Origin: Terriglobia bacterium
GTDB taxonomy: Bacteria; Acidobacteriota; Terriglobia; Bryobacterales; UBA6623
Assembly: GCA_009838515.1 (NCBI GenBank)
Contig: VXRL01000094.1
Location: forward strand, 1-64,000
DNA: 64,000 nucleotides
Direction of reading: 5' to 3'
Part shown: one piece after another, positions 43,753 to 53,724 of the stretch
How positions within the stretch are numbered: the first letter of the stretch is position 1
Layout of the letters: the number at the start of each line of letters is the position of its first letter
Position numbers and translations under genes: made by a program
Notes under the pieces: generated by a model
Databases searched by the model: none
What the model was told of the DNA's origin: nothing
Seen by the model: only the letters and a program-made list of their open reading frames with translations

Positions 43753-45006
43753 ATGGACAAGCCGCGCATCGGATACGCCCAGCGGAAGCGCACGCGGCGG
43801 ATTGCCGCCGGGTCCATCGCGGCTGTCACGTTTTTGGCACTGGCTTGGGCCGTGTCCCGCATCGAGCCAGCCGCACCGGGCGTGGATGCTGCGGTTGTCT
43901 TCACGGACACGGTCAAACGCGGCGAGATGTTGCGGCAGGTTCGCGGTATCGGCACCTTGGTGCCCGAGACCGTGGTCGTGATCGCGGCGAGTGACGCGGG
44001 CCGTATCGAGCGACGCTTCGTCCAGCCCGGCCAGCCCGTCAAGCCGGGCACAATCCTGCTGGAGCTCAGCAGCCCGCAAGTCGAGCAGGAGTACCTAGAC
44101 GCTGCGGCCCAGCTGAGAGAGGGTCAGGCCGAGTTGGCGAATCTCCAGGCCCAGCTCGAGGACCAGCGACTTACCCAGGAGTCCTTAACCGCTGACTTCG
44201 AGGGACAGTACCTGCAAGCCAAGGCGCAGCACGATGCCGATCTTGAACTGTCCAAGTCCGGGCTCACAGACCAAGTCACCCTCATGAAGTCACGCGTTGC
44301 CATGGAACAGCTGCACAAGCGGTATGAGCTGGAACGGGCTCGCGGGGACGCCCGCAAGCCGTCCGTGGAAGCGCAGCTGGAGGCGCAGCGGGCTCGCATC
44401 GAACAAATGGAAGCACTCCTCGCGCTGCGCCAGGACAAGGTCGACCGACTCAGGGTTCGGGCCGGGATGCAAGGAGTCCTCCAGCTCATGGATGTCGAGG
44501 TCGGGCAGCTCGTTGCCCCGGGTGACGAGTTGGCCCGGGTTTCCGATCCTTCGCACCTGAAGGCGGAGCTCAAGATCCCGGAGACGTTGGTCAACGATGT
44601 TGCGGTCGGGCAGCGCGCAGAGGTCGACACCCGGAACGGCCTTATCGAGGGCGAGGTTTCGCGCATCGATCCGGCCGCGATCGAGGGGACCGTGCTCGTC
44701 GACATCCGGCTGCTCGGAGAAATGCCCCGCGGCGCGCGGCCCGACCTCAGCGTCGACGGGACGATCGAACTTGAGCGGCTGGAAAACGTGCTGCACGTGG
44801 GTCGCCCCATCCATGCCAGGGAAGAGAGCCTGATGGGACTCTTCAGACTGGAGGGTGACCAAACGCACGCCTCGCGCGTCCAAGCGCAGGTAGGCAAAGT
44901 TTCAGTCAGCACTATCGAAATCCGTTCCGGCCTGAGCGAGGGCGACAAGGTAGTCTTGTCCGACATGTCGGCGTGGGACGCCTATGACAGGATCCGGCTC
45001 GAATAG
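43753..45006 (+). CDS. Periplasmic adaptor (MacA/HlyD-type)
   Basis: The 417-residue protein has an N-terminal membrane anchor (IAAGSIAAVTFLALAWAVS). Next come a beta-barrel/lipoyl half (MLRQVRGIGTLVPETVVVIAASDAGRIERRFVQPGQPVKPG), a long coiled-coil hairpin (about 110-235) and a second lipoyl half (LRVRAGMQGVLQLMDVEVGQLVAPGDELARVS). This is the membrane-fusion architecture used with MacB-type ABC exporters. The ATPase gene follows 40 bases downstream, but no permease does. The cognate permease must be elsewhere, and ADOP-type permeases lie 5-20 kb away. Confidence 0.88.
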   Translation: MDKPRIGYAQRKRTRRIAAGSIAAVTFLALAWAVSRIEPAAPGVDAAVVFTDTVKRGEMLRQVRGIGTLVPETVVVIAASDAGRIERRFVQPGQPVKPGTILLELSSPQVEQEYLDAAAQLREGQAELANLQAQLEDQRLTQESLTADFEGQYLQAKAQHDADLELSKSGLTDQVTLMKSRVAMEQLHKRYELERARGDARKPSVEAQLEAQRARIEQMEALLALRQDKVDRLRVRAGMQGVLQLMDVEVGQLVAPGDELARVSDPSHLKAELKIPETLVNDVAVGQRAEVDTRNGLIEGEVSRIDPAAIEGTVLVDIRLLGEMPRGARPDLSVDGTIELERLENVLHVGRPIHAREESLMGLFRLEGDQTHASRVQAQVGKVSVSTIEIRSGLSEGDKVVLSDMSAWDAYDRIRLE

Positions 45007-45046
45007 GCGGTCAGTTCTGCGGCACAAGGAGGCAGCAAGCTAGGCA

Positions 45047-45775
45047 ATGGCAGAATCAACGAACGGCAGTGCGCCGCTCATCCGCTTGGAAGCGGTGTCG
45101 AAGGTGTTCTTCACTGATGAGGTCGAGACGCACGCGCTTTCGGGTGTCGATCTTGAGATCCGCGATGGCGAGTACGTGGCGATCTCGGGCCCGTCTGGCT
45201 GCGGCAAGTCGACTCTGCTGTCGATACTCGGGTTGCTCGACACCCCGACCGACGGGGTGTACCGGCTCAACGGCGAGTCCGTCGAGAACCTGAAGGCGAG
45301 GCAGCGGGCCCGCATCCGGAATCGGCAGATCGGCTTCATCTTCCAGGCGTTTAACCTGATCGGCGATCTCACGGTCTTCGAGAACGTCGACCTGCCGCTG
45401 ACGTATCGAGGGATGCCGGCCACTGAACGCAAGAAACGGGTCGAGGAAGCCTTGGAACGGGTCGGGATGGCACACCGGATGAAGCACTATCCGTCGCAGC
45501 TGTCGGGCGGTCAGCAGCAGAGGGTGGCAGTGGCCAGGGCGCTCGGTGGCGAGCCCTCGGTGCTGCTCGCCGACGAGCCGACCGGGAATCTCGACTCGAA
45601 GAACGGCGAGGCCGTGATGGAGTTGCTGCGAGATGTCCATGACGGTGGTGCGACCATCTGCATGGTGACGCACGACCCGCGATTCGAGGCCTACGCGGAG
45701 CGAGTGGTGCGACTATTCGACGGACGGATTGTCGATCACGCCGTTGACGAGCTGGAGCCTGCTGGTGCCGCTTGA
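45047..45775 (+). CDS. ABC transporter ATPase (MacB/LolD-type)
   Basis: The 242-residue nucleotide-binding protein has Walker A GPSGCGKSTLLS, Q-loop FIFQAFNLIGDLTVFENVDLPL, signature LSGGQQQRVAVARAL, Walker B VLLADEPTGNLDS and H-loop MVTHDPRFEAYA. The closest sub-family is that serving MacB/FtsX-like permeases (LolD, MacB ATPase, YknY). It works with the adaptor upstream. A typical operon would continue with the permease, but after the stop comes a 350-base region and an SDR gene. A trans partnership with the orphan permeases downstream is possible but unproven. Confidence 0.93.
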   Translation: MAESTNGSAPLIRLEAVSKVFFTDEVETHALSGVDLEIRDGEYVAISGPSGCGKSTLLSILGLLDTPTDGVYRLNGESVENLKARQRARIRNRQIGFIFQAFNLIGDLTVFENVDLPLTYRGMPATERKKRVEEALERVGMAHRMKHYPSQLSGGQQQRVAVARALGGEPSVLLADEPTGNLDSKNGEAVMELLRDVHDGGATICMVTHDPRFEAYAERVVRLFDGRIVDHAVDELEPAGAA

Positions 45776-46127
45776 CGACGAGCAACGGCAATGATGGATG
45801 CTTGGGGATCGGCAACCTGACGGTCTGCGCAGCGACTACTGCTACACCGCAAAGCCCATAATTCATCCATGGAGCGGTTATCGGCAGATAGTTCGTGATC
45901 CCCCAAGGACAATTCGATTGCCCTGCTTGTACGGATATCTGTAGGCATCTATTCGCTTCCGCGCTATTGCGATCTCCCTTCGGATGACCAGTGGGAGGGC
46001 TTTGACAAGGCGCAAGATCCGTTCCACAAGTAAGGAGTCGCTTACTTGGCGGGTGCTGGTCCGGCACTCCCGGTCGTCCGAGGTCCAGCGCCGCATTCGA
46101 CAGACCGGGCACATGGAGAATAAAGAG
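45776..46127. other. Intergenic region after ABC ATPase
   Basis: The region where a permease would be expected holds no recognisable gene or permease fragment. Both strands show only short ORFs. It is slightly less GC-rich than its surroundings. The track ORF from 45984 runs into the SDR but its upstream part looks non-coding. Confidence 0.4.
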
Positions 46128-46880
46128 ATGCGGTCAGGCCAAGTGCTATTGGTCACAGGTGCAAGTCGTGGCATTGGTGCGGCGACTGCACTGCAAGCGG
46201 CGGCACGCGGCTACTTCGTTTTTGTCAATTTTCGACAGAGCGTCGAGGCGGCCTCTTCAGTCGTGGACGAGATTCGAGAACGGGGTGGAGACGGTGTTGC
46301 TGTTCAAGCGGACATTGGACAAGAAGAAGACGTTGTAAGGCTCTTCGAAGCGATTGATGCTCAGGAAGGGAACTTGGTGGGAGTCGTCAACAACGCCGGC
46401 GAACTGGCGCCCGCCTCTCGGCTTGAAGACATGGACAGCGCCCGCTGGGAGGCGATCTTCAGGACGAATGTGCTCGGAACTCTGTACTGCACCAAGGCAG
46501 CCGTCAGAAGGATGAGTCTGCGGTCTGGGGGGGCTGGCGGCTCGATAGTCAACGTTTCGTCCGCCGCCTCTCGAACAGGCGCACCCAATGAGTACGTAGA
46601 TTACGCGGCGTCCAAGGGGGCGATCGACAGCCTCACGATTGGTGTTGCCCGTGAGGTGGCTGAATACGGCATTCGTGTCAATTGCGTCAGGCCAGGCTTC
46701 ATCCGCACCGGGATTCATGCAGGGCGGGGAGACCCCCATCGGATCGAGCGGCTTCAGGATGCGCTGCCGATGCGGCGTGGCGGTGAACCGGACGAAGTGG
46801 CTGCAGCGATATTGTGGCTCCTGTCGGAAGAAGCCTCATATGTGACCGGCTCCTTCATCGACATGGCCGGTGGCCTGTAA
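46128..46880 (+). CDS. Short-chain dehydrogenase/reductase
   Basis: The ATG at 46128, preceded by GGAGAATAAAG, gives 250 residues, the usual SDR length. An ATG at 46113 is possible. Motifs are complete: cofactor site TGASRGIG, NNAG, the catalytic Ser in NVSSAASRTG, Tyr/Lys in YAASKG, and NCVRPGFIRTGIH. The end (EEASYVTGSFIDMAGGL) is classical for FabG-like members. It would reduce or oxidise an alcohol or keto group with NAD(P)(H). The substrate is unknown and there is no operon partner. Confidence 0.9.
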   Translation: MRSGQVLLVTGASRGIGAATALQAAARGYFVFVNFRQSVEAASSVVDEIRERGGDGVAVQADIGQEEDVVRLFEAIDAQEGNLVGVVNNAGELAPASRLEDMDSARWEAIFRTNVLGTLYCTKAAVRRMSLRSGGAGGSIVNVSSAASRTGAPNEYVDYAASKGAIDSLTIGVAREVAEYGIRVNCVRPGFIRTGIHAGRGDPHRIERLQDALPMRRGGEPDEVAAAILWLLSEEASYVTGSFIDMAGGL

Positions 46881-47121
46881 GTTGCGACAGCGCTGTCGAT
46901 CTAGTCTCTCTACGGCAAGGTGTCGCAGACCCCGCGGCTGATTCCGTCCAGTCCAAGACCACGAGATCTATTCCGTATGGTCTTGGCTCGCTGCAAACCG
47001 TGATCGGGAGGACGGCCGCTCTCGTGCCCAGATCCTTAGCTGCGGGGTGTACGTCGTGAAACTGCACTCAAAGTTGGACCAATCGTAGGGCGGCGTGCTT
47101 GACATCGTCAGCCACAACTTC

Positions 47122-49818
47122 TCAGGGACGCGACCCATCTGCCGCGTCCTTGGGTTGCAGGAGGAAAATCCGCCCGGTCAGCTCCTGCAGCGTGAAGTAG
47201 ATGCGGTCACGCCCAACGTCGAATCCTAAGTAATCGTACGGGATAGTGGCTATGGAGAAGCGTGTGGTGTCGAACGTCTTGACAGGCTGTGGCTCGCCCC
47301 GGGCTCGGTTATCGGTGCTCAGTCCAACCCGCCAGATGTCAAGGTTTCCCGTGCGATTGGAAAGGAAGTAGAGCGAGCGCCCATCTGCTGACCAGCGAGG
47401 CATCACGTCAAAGTGCTCATTGTTCGTGATATCGATACAGTCCGAGCGGGCTATCGGAGCGGTCGCGTTTGCGGGAACCACCAGAATCTGAGCAAGCACA
47501 TCCTCTTCCTTGCCTCGGGCGAACGCAATCCAACGACCGTCGGGCGAGAACCGGGCGGAATCCACCGCGTGCCCGTCATCAAGACGTATCAGTTCTGACG
47601 TTTCTCCGTCGGGCGCACTAACACGAGAGATTCGGCTACGATCCGCATCGCTGACAAGCAAGGAGCCGCCATCGGGCGACCAATCAGTCGGGATGCCACA
47701 CGATTGGCACAGCAGTCGGCTCTGACCGGATTCGAAGGTATAAACCCGAATCTCCGAGTCGCCGCGCGATCTCGTTTCGTAGGCCACGTCCATGCCATCC
47801 GCAGAAATCACCGCTCCACGCTCGCGGTTCTGGTTGTTCGTGATGTTGATTTCTCTTCCGGATGGCAGGTCTCTAACGTAGACATCCGTTAGGCCTGTCC
47901 TTCCGACGAATGCGATTCGGTCTCCAGCCTTCGAAATCGATAAGGCCGCTGGCTCGGTGGGTGATTGCAAGCTGGCGCCGAGCGTTGCATCGGAAGCCTG
48001 CCCCGTGGGCATCGACCATATGCCGATATCGCTGTTGACAGTAGAGAGGGCGATTGTTCCATCGGCTGCAACCGAGGCGGAATCGAGATTCGAAGGGCCG
48101 AAACTCAAAGCGTGGGGTCGCCCAGTGTAGCGCCAGGGGTCGGTATCAAGTTGAACCTTCCATAGCGTGTGCCGCGAGCCATAGAGGAGCGAACTGCCCG
48201 GCTCGAACCATGTCGGGGACACGGCGATGCTAATGAGGCCGAGACCAAGCGCGGACCGCTTGAATCCAATGAAATTCGTGGGGATCCGTTCTCCCCCGTC
48301 TGCGGGTGTGATCCACCATTCGTACGCGTTCGGAGGTTCAACCGCGGCGAAGAGAATGTGTTGCTGATCTGGCATCCATTGGCTTGTGGCGACGACGCTG
48401 AAACCGGACTGGAGAGTTCTCGGTTCGCTGCCGCTAAGGTCCACAACCATCAGCCGTCCATCGTTGGACGCGAAACTCACGTTGGTTCCGTCAGGCGAAA
48501 AGGCCGGGAACCTTCCGTTGGCCGCGAGGAAGCGAGCGCTTCCACCGAGGGACGGGACTATGTAGAGATCGTTGGCTCGTTGGAAGGCGAGCATCGACGA
48601 GTCTGGCGAGAACACAGGCCACACTTCCTCGTCCACGTCGTCGGTAACTTGGACTCGGCCACCTCCACCAGTCTGTTCCACCCAGATGTCAAGATGTCCG
48701 CCGCCGTCGCGATCTGAGGCGTATGCCACCAGGCTGCCATCGCTCGAGATACTTGGATACAGTGTGAGGCCCGCATCCCATGTGATGCGGGAGACGTCGT
48801 ACTCAGGAATCCCTAGGCCACCCGTTGCGGACGGCCTTGCCACCCACATCCCGGTCCCCGCCACGGCCGCCCCGAGACACAGGGCCAGAGCCACGTGCGT
48901 CATGGTTAATCTGCTCTTCGATGCCCTTTGCGATTCCGTGGCCTCCGGTTCGGCCTGTACTGCTCGTGCGCCAGATTTTTTCGACGCTCCCGCGGACTGG
49001 GCCTTCTGCACTGCGCGAATGTCGACGATCAACTCTGTGCATGTCTGGTAGCGTTCCCCGGGGTCCTTCGACATGCACTTGTCGATCAAGCGCTCAAGCT
49101 CTTTCGGCACTCCAGTCCGCAAAGCAGTCGGCGGTTCCGGCGACTCATTGAGAATCGCGTAGAACTGTGCCAGTTCGTAGTCGGCCGGAAACGGCAGCTG
49201 TCCCGTCACCATCTCGTACATCAACACGCCCAAGGACCAGATGTCGGTTCGCTGGTCGACTTCGGACCCTTCGACCTGCTCCGGCGACATGTAGGCAGCA
49301 GTCCCGAGCTGGCTGCCGGCGCGTGTCAGTTTCGTGCCCTGCGAAAGCCTGGCAAGGCCGAAGTCCATCAACACGCAATGGAGCGTTTGCCCCTTTTGCT
49401 GGACCATGACGTTGCCAGGCTTGACGTCGCGATGGACGATCCCTTTGGAATGCGCCTCTTGCAAGGCCTGCGCCACATGCGTCGAGACATCGAGCAGATC
49501 GGCAATCGGCAGGGGGCCCTTTTCGATTCGTTTCTCGAGAGACTCCCCTTCGAGGAACGGTAGGACCATGAACAACCGGTCCTCGACCTCCTCGATCTCG
49601 TAGACTCCGCAAATGTTCGGGTGGTTAAGCGCTGCCGCAGCCTGAGCTTCGGATAGGAATCGGGCTTTAGAGTCCTTGTCTCTAAACTGGTCCGACGCGA
49701 GGAACTTAAGAGCGACTGTGCGCTTCAGGCGGGTGTCCTCAGCCTTGTAGACCGTCCCCATCCCCCCACTTCCGAGTTCTTCGATAATTCGGTAGTGGGA
49801 AACGACCTCCCCTATCAC
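47122..49818 (-). CDS. Ser/Thr protein kinase fused to a TolB/PD40-type beta-propeller
   Basis: I start at GTG 49818 because IGEVVSHYRIIEELGSGGMG matches the conserved beginning of this kinase family. This gives 898 residues. TTG at 49842 has a better ribosome site and is an alternative. Residues 8-280 form an Hanks-type kinase with glycine loop GSGGMGTVYKA, Lys in VALKFL, HRDVKPGNV, DFG in MDFGLARL, and MSPEQVEG. A membrane helix follows (THVALALCLGAAVAGTGMWVA). The rest is an extracytoplasmic propeller of PD40 repeats (DGSLVAYASDRDGGGHLDIWV, FSPDGTNVSFASNDG, SADGRSLYFLSNRTGNLDIW). Such proteins couple an external signal to phosphorylation. Confidence 0.92.
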   Translation of the reverse strand: MIGEVVSHYRIIEELGSGGMGTVYKAEDTRLKRTVALKFLASDQFRDKDSKARFLSEAQAAAALNHPNICGVYEIEEVEDRLFMVLPFLEGESLEKRIEKGPLPIADLLDVSTHVAQALQEAHSKGIVHRDVKPGNVMVQQKGQTLHCVLMDFGLARLSQGTKLTRAGSQLGTAAYMSPEQVEGSEVDQRTDIWSLGVLMYEMVTGQLPFPADYELAQFYAILNESPEPPTALRTGVPKELERLIDKCMSKDPGERYQTCTELIVDIRAVQKAQSAGASKKSGARAVQAEPEATESQRASKSRLTMTHVALALCLGAAVAGTGMWVARPSATGGLGIPEYDVSRITWDAGLTLYPSISSDGSLVAYASDRDGGGHLDIWVEQTGGGGRVQVTDDVDEEVWPVFSPDSSMLAFQRANDLYIVPSLGGSARFLAANGRFPAFSPDGTNVSFASNDGRLMVVDLSGSEPRTLQSGFSVVATSQWMPDQQHILFAAVEPPNAYEWWITPADGGERIPTNFIGFKRSALGLGLISIAVSPTWFEPGSSLLYGSRHTLWKVQLDTDPWRYTGRPHALSFGPSNLDSASVAADGTIALSTVNSDIGIWSMPTGQASDATLGASLQSPTEPAALSISKAGDRIAFVGRTGLTDVYVRDLPSGREINITNNQNRERGAVISADGMDVAYETRSRGDSEIRVYTFESGQSRLLCQSCGIPTDWSPDGGSLLVSDADRSRISRVSAPDGETSELIRLDDGHAVDSARFSPDGRWIAFARGKEEDVLAQILVVPANATAPIARSDCIDITNNEHFDVMPRWSADGRSLYFLSNRTGNLDIWRVGLSTDNRARGEPQPVKTFDTTRFSIATIPYDYLGFDVGRDRIYFTLQELTGRIFLLQPKDAADGSRP

Positions 49819-50094
49819 GCTGTACGCATTGTATCCGACCAAATCGCAGCCCTTTTGAGCCCCACCAAGACCTCCAATAGACGAACAAGACCGCAGCCCG
49901 GACTGCAACGGTCGTCCGGAATGACCTGCTGTTCTGAGCGCGTCGTTTCTCGTCACCTACGCTCTGAACTATCGCTTGGAACGGGCTCTAGTGCGGATAT
50001 CGCGACGGGCTTCGGGAGAGGGGCGTCTTCTGTGGCCGACGGGAGTATCCGCTCATGAGCAGCCGGCGGGAACGCCTCACGCTAGCGGTCGCGA

Positions 50095-52620
50095 CTATTC
50101 GCTCCGTAGTGCAGCGACTGGATCGATCCGGGCAGCTCGTCGCCCAGAGACAAACCCAGCTGCGACGCAGGCTCCGAGGAGGGTCGCGAAGGCCGCGGCC
50201 CACGTCGCGATGTCGAATGCGCTCACCTCGAAGAGTACCGAGGCCAGAACGCGAGTCGTCCCAATCGCCGCCAACCCGCCGAGCAACATCCCGGCAATCG
50301 CGGGCTGCAACGCCGTCTGCATTGCTGCGGCGACGACTCTAGATGGTCTAGCGCCGAGGGCCGAGCGGATAGCGAGATCGCGCCGGCGCTCCACAACTGC
50401 CTGCGCAATGACGCTGTATACACCTGCCACGACTAATACCAGGGCCACAATTCCGAAGACTGACACGAAGACAGTGCCGGCATGGCGCCGGGCTTGCGAA
50501 TCGGCGACCAGTTGATCCATGGACTGTATGTCTGTCACGAAGGCATGCTGGTCCACGCCGCGTATGCGTTCCCGGACTGACGGCACCACGTTGAGCGGAT
50601 CCGTTCTTGTTCGCGCGATCAGGGTGACTGCCGTTTGCGGGAATAGGCCCAGAGGAATATAGATGTCGACGGTTGGACCCGTCTCCAGTCCCGAATATCG
50701 TACGTCTCCTGCGACGCCGACCACGGTCATCTTCCAGTCCGAATAATCCCCGCCAAAGCTGATGTTCCTGCCTAGAGGATCGAGGCCTCTCCAGTAGCGC
50801 TTCGCGAAGGAGTCACTGACCAAAACGGTGCGACCGCCTCCGATCTGTCCTTCCTCGTCGCGCGCCTCGAAGGGCCGGCCGGCCACTATGGGGATCTGCA
50901 TGGTGGCGAAATAGCCCGGGCTCACAATGCGAATTCCATAGCTCGGTTTCTCGGACTCGTTCGCGGGCACGTACCCTTCGACGATCCCTTCCCCGCTCGA
51001 GAAATAGCTCCCGGATCCCATTGGTATGCCGTGCACCACTGCCGCTTCGCTGACTGACGGAAGCGACCGAACCTCTTCCAGGACGTCGCGCGCGAAGGCC
51101 GCGTTGTGAGCCCATTCGAACTTGTTGGGCGGCAGCGAGATGGTCATCGTCAGCAGGTCGTCTTGGTTGAACCCGGTCTCGACCTTGCCTGCCTGAAGGG
51201 AACTCCGCACCAGCAATCCTGCCCCAACGAGAAGGATGATCGCGAGCGCGACTTCGACCGAGACAAGAACACCGACCAAGCGGGATTGCAATCTCCCCAA
51301 CGTCACACTGCGCCCGTCCAGGCCAGTCGCCAATGTTCCTGCTGCCCGGATGGATCGAAGGGCCGGTGCGAGGCCGGCGATACAAGCAGTGGCGATTACG
51401 GCGGCGAGCGCGAACGCTAGGACAGTCAGGTTGATTTCCATCCCTTGGAGCAGCGGAAGGCTCGGCGGCATCCACGGCTTCGCGAACTCGATGACCCACG
51501 CCGCGAGCACGACGCCCAGCGCTCCGGCGCATGTGGCAAGGACCAAAGCCTCTGTGAGCAACCGTCGCACCAAGACCCATGAGGGAGCACCCAGCGCCAT
51601 GTGAGTCGCGATCTCGCTTCGCCGTGCGACACCGCGAGCGAGAAGCAGCGCCGCCACATTCGAACAGGCGATGACCAGGAGGATGGCTGTGCCAAGCAGC
51701 AGGAGCAAAATCGCGTTGCGAGAACCTCCTGCCATGTGCTCCTGCAACGGCACGACCCGGACGATTCGGTTGCGGTACGACTCCGGGAATCGCTCGGCAT
51801 GGAGGCGGGCGATGACATCCATTTCGGCTTGCGCTTGCGCGAGAGTTACACCCGGTCGCAATCTTGCAACCACGTCGAGCCAATAGTCTTCCGGACCGGG
51901 ATCGGCCAGCTGGGTTGCCGAGACGAATTGCGGCATCCAGAAGTCAATCGTCTCGGCTACCGTGGAACCTCCGAGCTGGAAATCAGCCTCGAGCGGAGGA
52001 AACCGAACCGGTGCCGTTGCGATACCGACAACCGTGTACTTGGTGGGACCGGGGCGAGAGGTGTTGAGGATGTAGAGATCGATAGCGTTGCCTACGAGCG
52101 AACTATCCGAGTCGAATTGTCGACGCCAGACCCTGTTGCCGACCACCAACGCCTGCCCGGTAGCGGTCGATTCGTGCGGGCGCTGCGCTCCTCGGTCCCC
52201 GTCTTGGAAGGACCTTCCAAGAAGCGGAGCGCGGAAGACGTCGAAGAATTCCGGTGTTGTGAGAAGTCCGCCCAGCCGGTCGCTTTGTGCCCCGTCGATC
52301 AGATCGAGGGTTTCCCACCGGTACCCTGCAACCGCCTCGAACGACTTCGCCCTATCCTGCCAGTCGGCGAGGAGTCCAGGAGCGACGCGTGTGACCGGAT
52401 GGTCGCTCACGGTCTCGACGCTTCGCAGTGTGACCAGCCGATCGCTGTCGGGATACGGGGGCGGGCGCAGCAGCAATGCCTCGGCCACGCTGAACACAGC
52501 CGTGGTTGCTCCGATCCCGAGCGCTAGGTTGACGAGGCAGACGGCGAAGAACCCGAGATTGCGGCGGAAGTATCGAAGAGCCGCGCTGATGTCCCGGACA
52601 GTCGCCTGAAACTCAGTCAC
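50095..52620 (-). CDS. ADOP-type MacB/FtsX permease
   Basis: The GTG at 52620 begins the conserved part (VTEFQATVRDISAALRYFRR) and gives 841 residues. The track ORF adds 18 doubtful codons. It shows two FtsX-like units. The first membrane helix is NLGFFAVCLVNLALGIGATTAVFS, followed by a MacB periplasmic domain and a middle cluster of helices (AILLLLLGTAILLVIACSNVAALLLARGVA, SVEVALAIILLVGAGLLV). The C-terminal set is TVFVSVFGIVALVLVVAGVYSVIA and FATLLGACVAAGFVSGRRAARIDPVAALRSE. This length and duplication match the acidobacterial orphan permease class. No ATPase is adjacent. Confidence 0.9.
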   Translation of the reverse strand: MTEFQATVRDISAALRYFRRNLGFFAVCLVNLALGIGATTAVFSVAEALLLRPPPYPDSDRLVTLRSVETVSDHPVTRVAPGLLADWQDRAKSFEAVAGYRWETLDLIDGAQSDRLGGLLTTPEFFDVFRAPLLGRSFQDGDRGAQRPHESTATGQALVVGNRVWRRQFDSDSSLVGNAIDLYILNTSRPGPTKYTVVGIATAPVRFPPLEADFQLGGSTVAETIDFWMPQFVSATQLADPGPEDYWLDVVARLRPGVTLAQAQAEMDVIARLHAERFPESYRNRIVRVVPLQEHMAGGSRNAILLLLLGTAILLVIACSNVAALLLARGVARRSEIATHMALGAPSWVLVRRLLTEALVLATCAGALGVVLAAWVIEFAKPWMPPSLPLLQGMEINLTVLAFALAAVIATACIAGLAPALRSIRAAGTLATGLDGRSVTLGRLQSRLVGVLVSVEVALAIILLVGAGLLVRSSLQAGKVETGFNQDDLLTMTISLPPNKFEWAHNAAFARDVLEEVRSLPSVSEAAVVHGIPMGSGSYFSSGEGIVEGYVPANESEKPSYGIRIVSPGYFATMQIPIVAGRPFEARDEEGQIGGGRTVLVSDSFAKRYWRGLDPLGRNISFGGDYSDWKMTVVGVAGDVRYSGLETGPTVDIYIPLGLFPQTAVTLIARTRTDPLNVVPSVRERIRGVDQHAFVTDIQSMDQLVADSQARRHAGTVFVSVFGIVALVLVVAGVYSVIAQAVVERRRDLAIRSALGARPSRVVAAAMQTALQPAIAGMLLGGLAAIGTTRVLASVLFEVSAFDIATWAAAFATLLGACVAAGFVSGRRAARIDPVAALRSE

Positions 52621-52766
52621 GGTGCCGAACTCGGGTCGGCCACGCAAACGCCTTCGCGTGATGCCACCTTCCATTGTAGGTTTCGGCTGGAGATGGGATC
52701 GACGGTTGATCGGGAGATGTCCGGGTGGCCCGGCTCACGATATCCTGCCCGATACGGGGAGGCAGT

Positions 52767-53486
52767 TTGAGAACCGCTAGGTCGAATACGGACACGCTTC
52801 TGCTTGATTTCGATGGGACGATTTGTGCGACAGCACCCGCTATTCGATTCAGTTTGGAGACAGCGTTTTCCGAACTCGGCGTCGAAGTTCCGAATCCCCG
52901 TCGCATCGAGATCGCGATTGGATCCGGTCTGACTCTGCGAGAGACCATCCAATCCCTTCACCCAGACTCAAATCTCTCCCGCGAGGAGATTCTCCGCTTG
53001 GACCGTCGATATCGGGAGGTGTATTCCGGCGAAGGCTATCAATACGAAGTCCTATTCCCCGGGGCGGAGGCAGCATTGGAAGAATGTGCGAGACACGCAC
53101 GGATCGTAATCCTAAGCAACAAGGGCCTGAAGGCCATCGGAGCGGCTCTAGATCGGTTCGCTTTGGGACAGTACGTGAGTGCGGTGTTGGCCGAAGGCCC
53201 GCCCAAGCCACGGAAGCCAGACGCAAGGCTCTTCGATGAAGTCCAACAGAGGGTTCCCGGTGTTCGGCGCGACCGGTCTCTTGTGGTGGGGGACACGGAA
53301 GCCGATCTTCGGTTCGCACGCAATGCCGGCTTGAGTTCTTGCTGGGCGGTCTACGGGTACGGGCACAACGCCCGGTGCAGGGCGGTCGGCTTCGACTACT
53401 TGCTCGATCAACTGGACAACCTGCCGAGGATCCTACAGGACTGGTCAGGGCAGCGGGGCTCCGAAGCTGCGTATCCGGAAACCTAG
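52767..53486 (+). CDS. HAD-superfamily phosphatase (phosphoglycolate-phosphatase-like)
   Basis: I use TTG 52767, which has GGGGAGG just upstream, giving 239 residues. The track start is a GTG at 52725. The HAD motifs are present: nucleophile LLLDFDGTICATAPAI, motif II Ser/Thr in VILSNKG, Lys in GPPKPRKPDARLF, and the acidic VVGDTEADLRFARNAGL. A helical cap lies at about 20-90. The family hydrolyses small phosphate esters. The substrate is unknown. The stop overlaps the end of a fossil transposase on the other strand, so the 3' end may have been reshaped by an insertion. Confidence 0.88.
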   Translation: MRTARSNTDTLLLDFDGTICATAPAIRFSLETAFSELGVEVPNPRRIEIAIGSGLTLRETIQSLHPDSNLSREEILRLDRRYREVYSGEGYQYEVLFPGAEAALEECARHARIVILSNKGLKAIGAALDRFALGQYVSAVLAEGPPKPRKPDARLFDEVQQRVPGVRRDRSLVVGDTEADLRFARNAGLSSCWAVYGYGHNARCRAVGFDYLLDQLDNLPRILQDWSGQRGSEAAYPET

Positions 53487-53724
53487 TACAGTGCACAGGG
53501 CGTATATAGGTTCTTCAGCTTGATCCGAGCATCGCGAGCGGGGAACTGCCAATCGATCGTCGCGTCCCGATTGTTCCGACCCTCTTCCCACGCCCGCATC
53601 TGCTCGCTCATGGTGGCCAGACGGGCATCCGAGCAGGCCAGTGCTACCTGCGGTTGGTCTTGCTGTCGCGAGTGAGGGCGAGCAGTGCCTCCCGCTCGGC
53701 GCCCTACAACGTGACCCGATATCC
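53483..53724 (-). mobile_element. Internally deleted IS630-type transposase remnant
   Basis: On the minus strand, GYRVTL-stop-GAEREALLALTRDSKT resembles the start of an IS630-family transposase. About 70 bases further, in another frame, RAWEEGRNNRDATIDWQFPARDARIKLKNLY ending at TAG 53483 resembles the C-terminus of the same family. The catalytic DDE core between them is missing. No terminal repeats were identified. It abuts the HAD gene stop. Upstream, to about 53968, lies sequence that looks coding on the minus strand but has no recognisable identity. Confidence 0.6.

Noticed and set aside
45878-46174. 98-residue minus-strand ORF before the SDR gene
   Set aside because: No homology or ribosome site is seen. 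It could be a remnant but cannot be supported.
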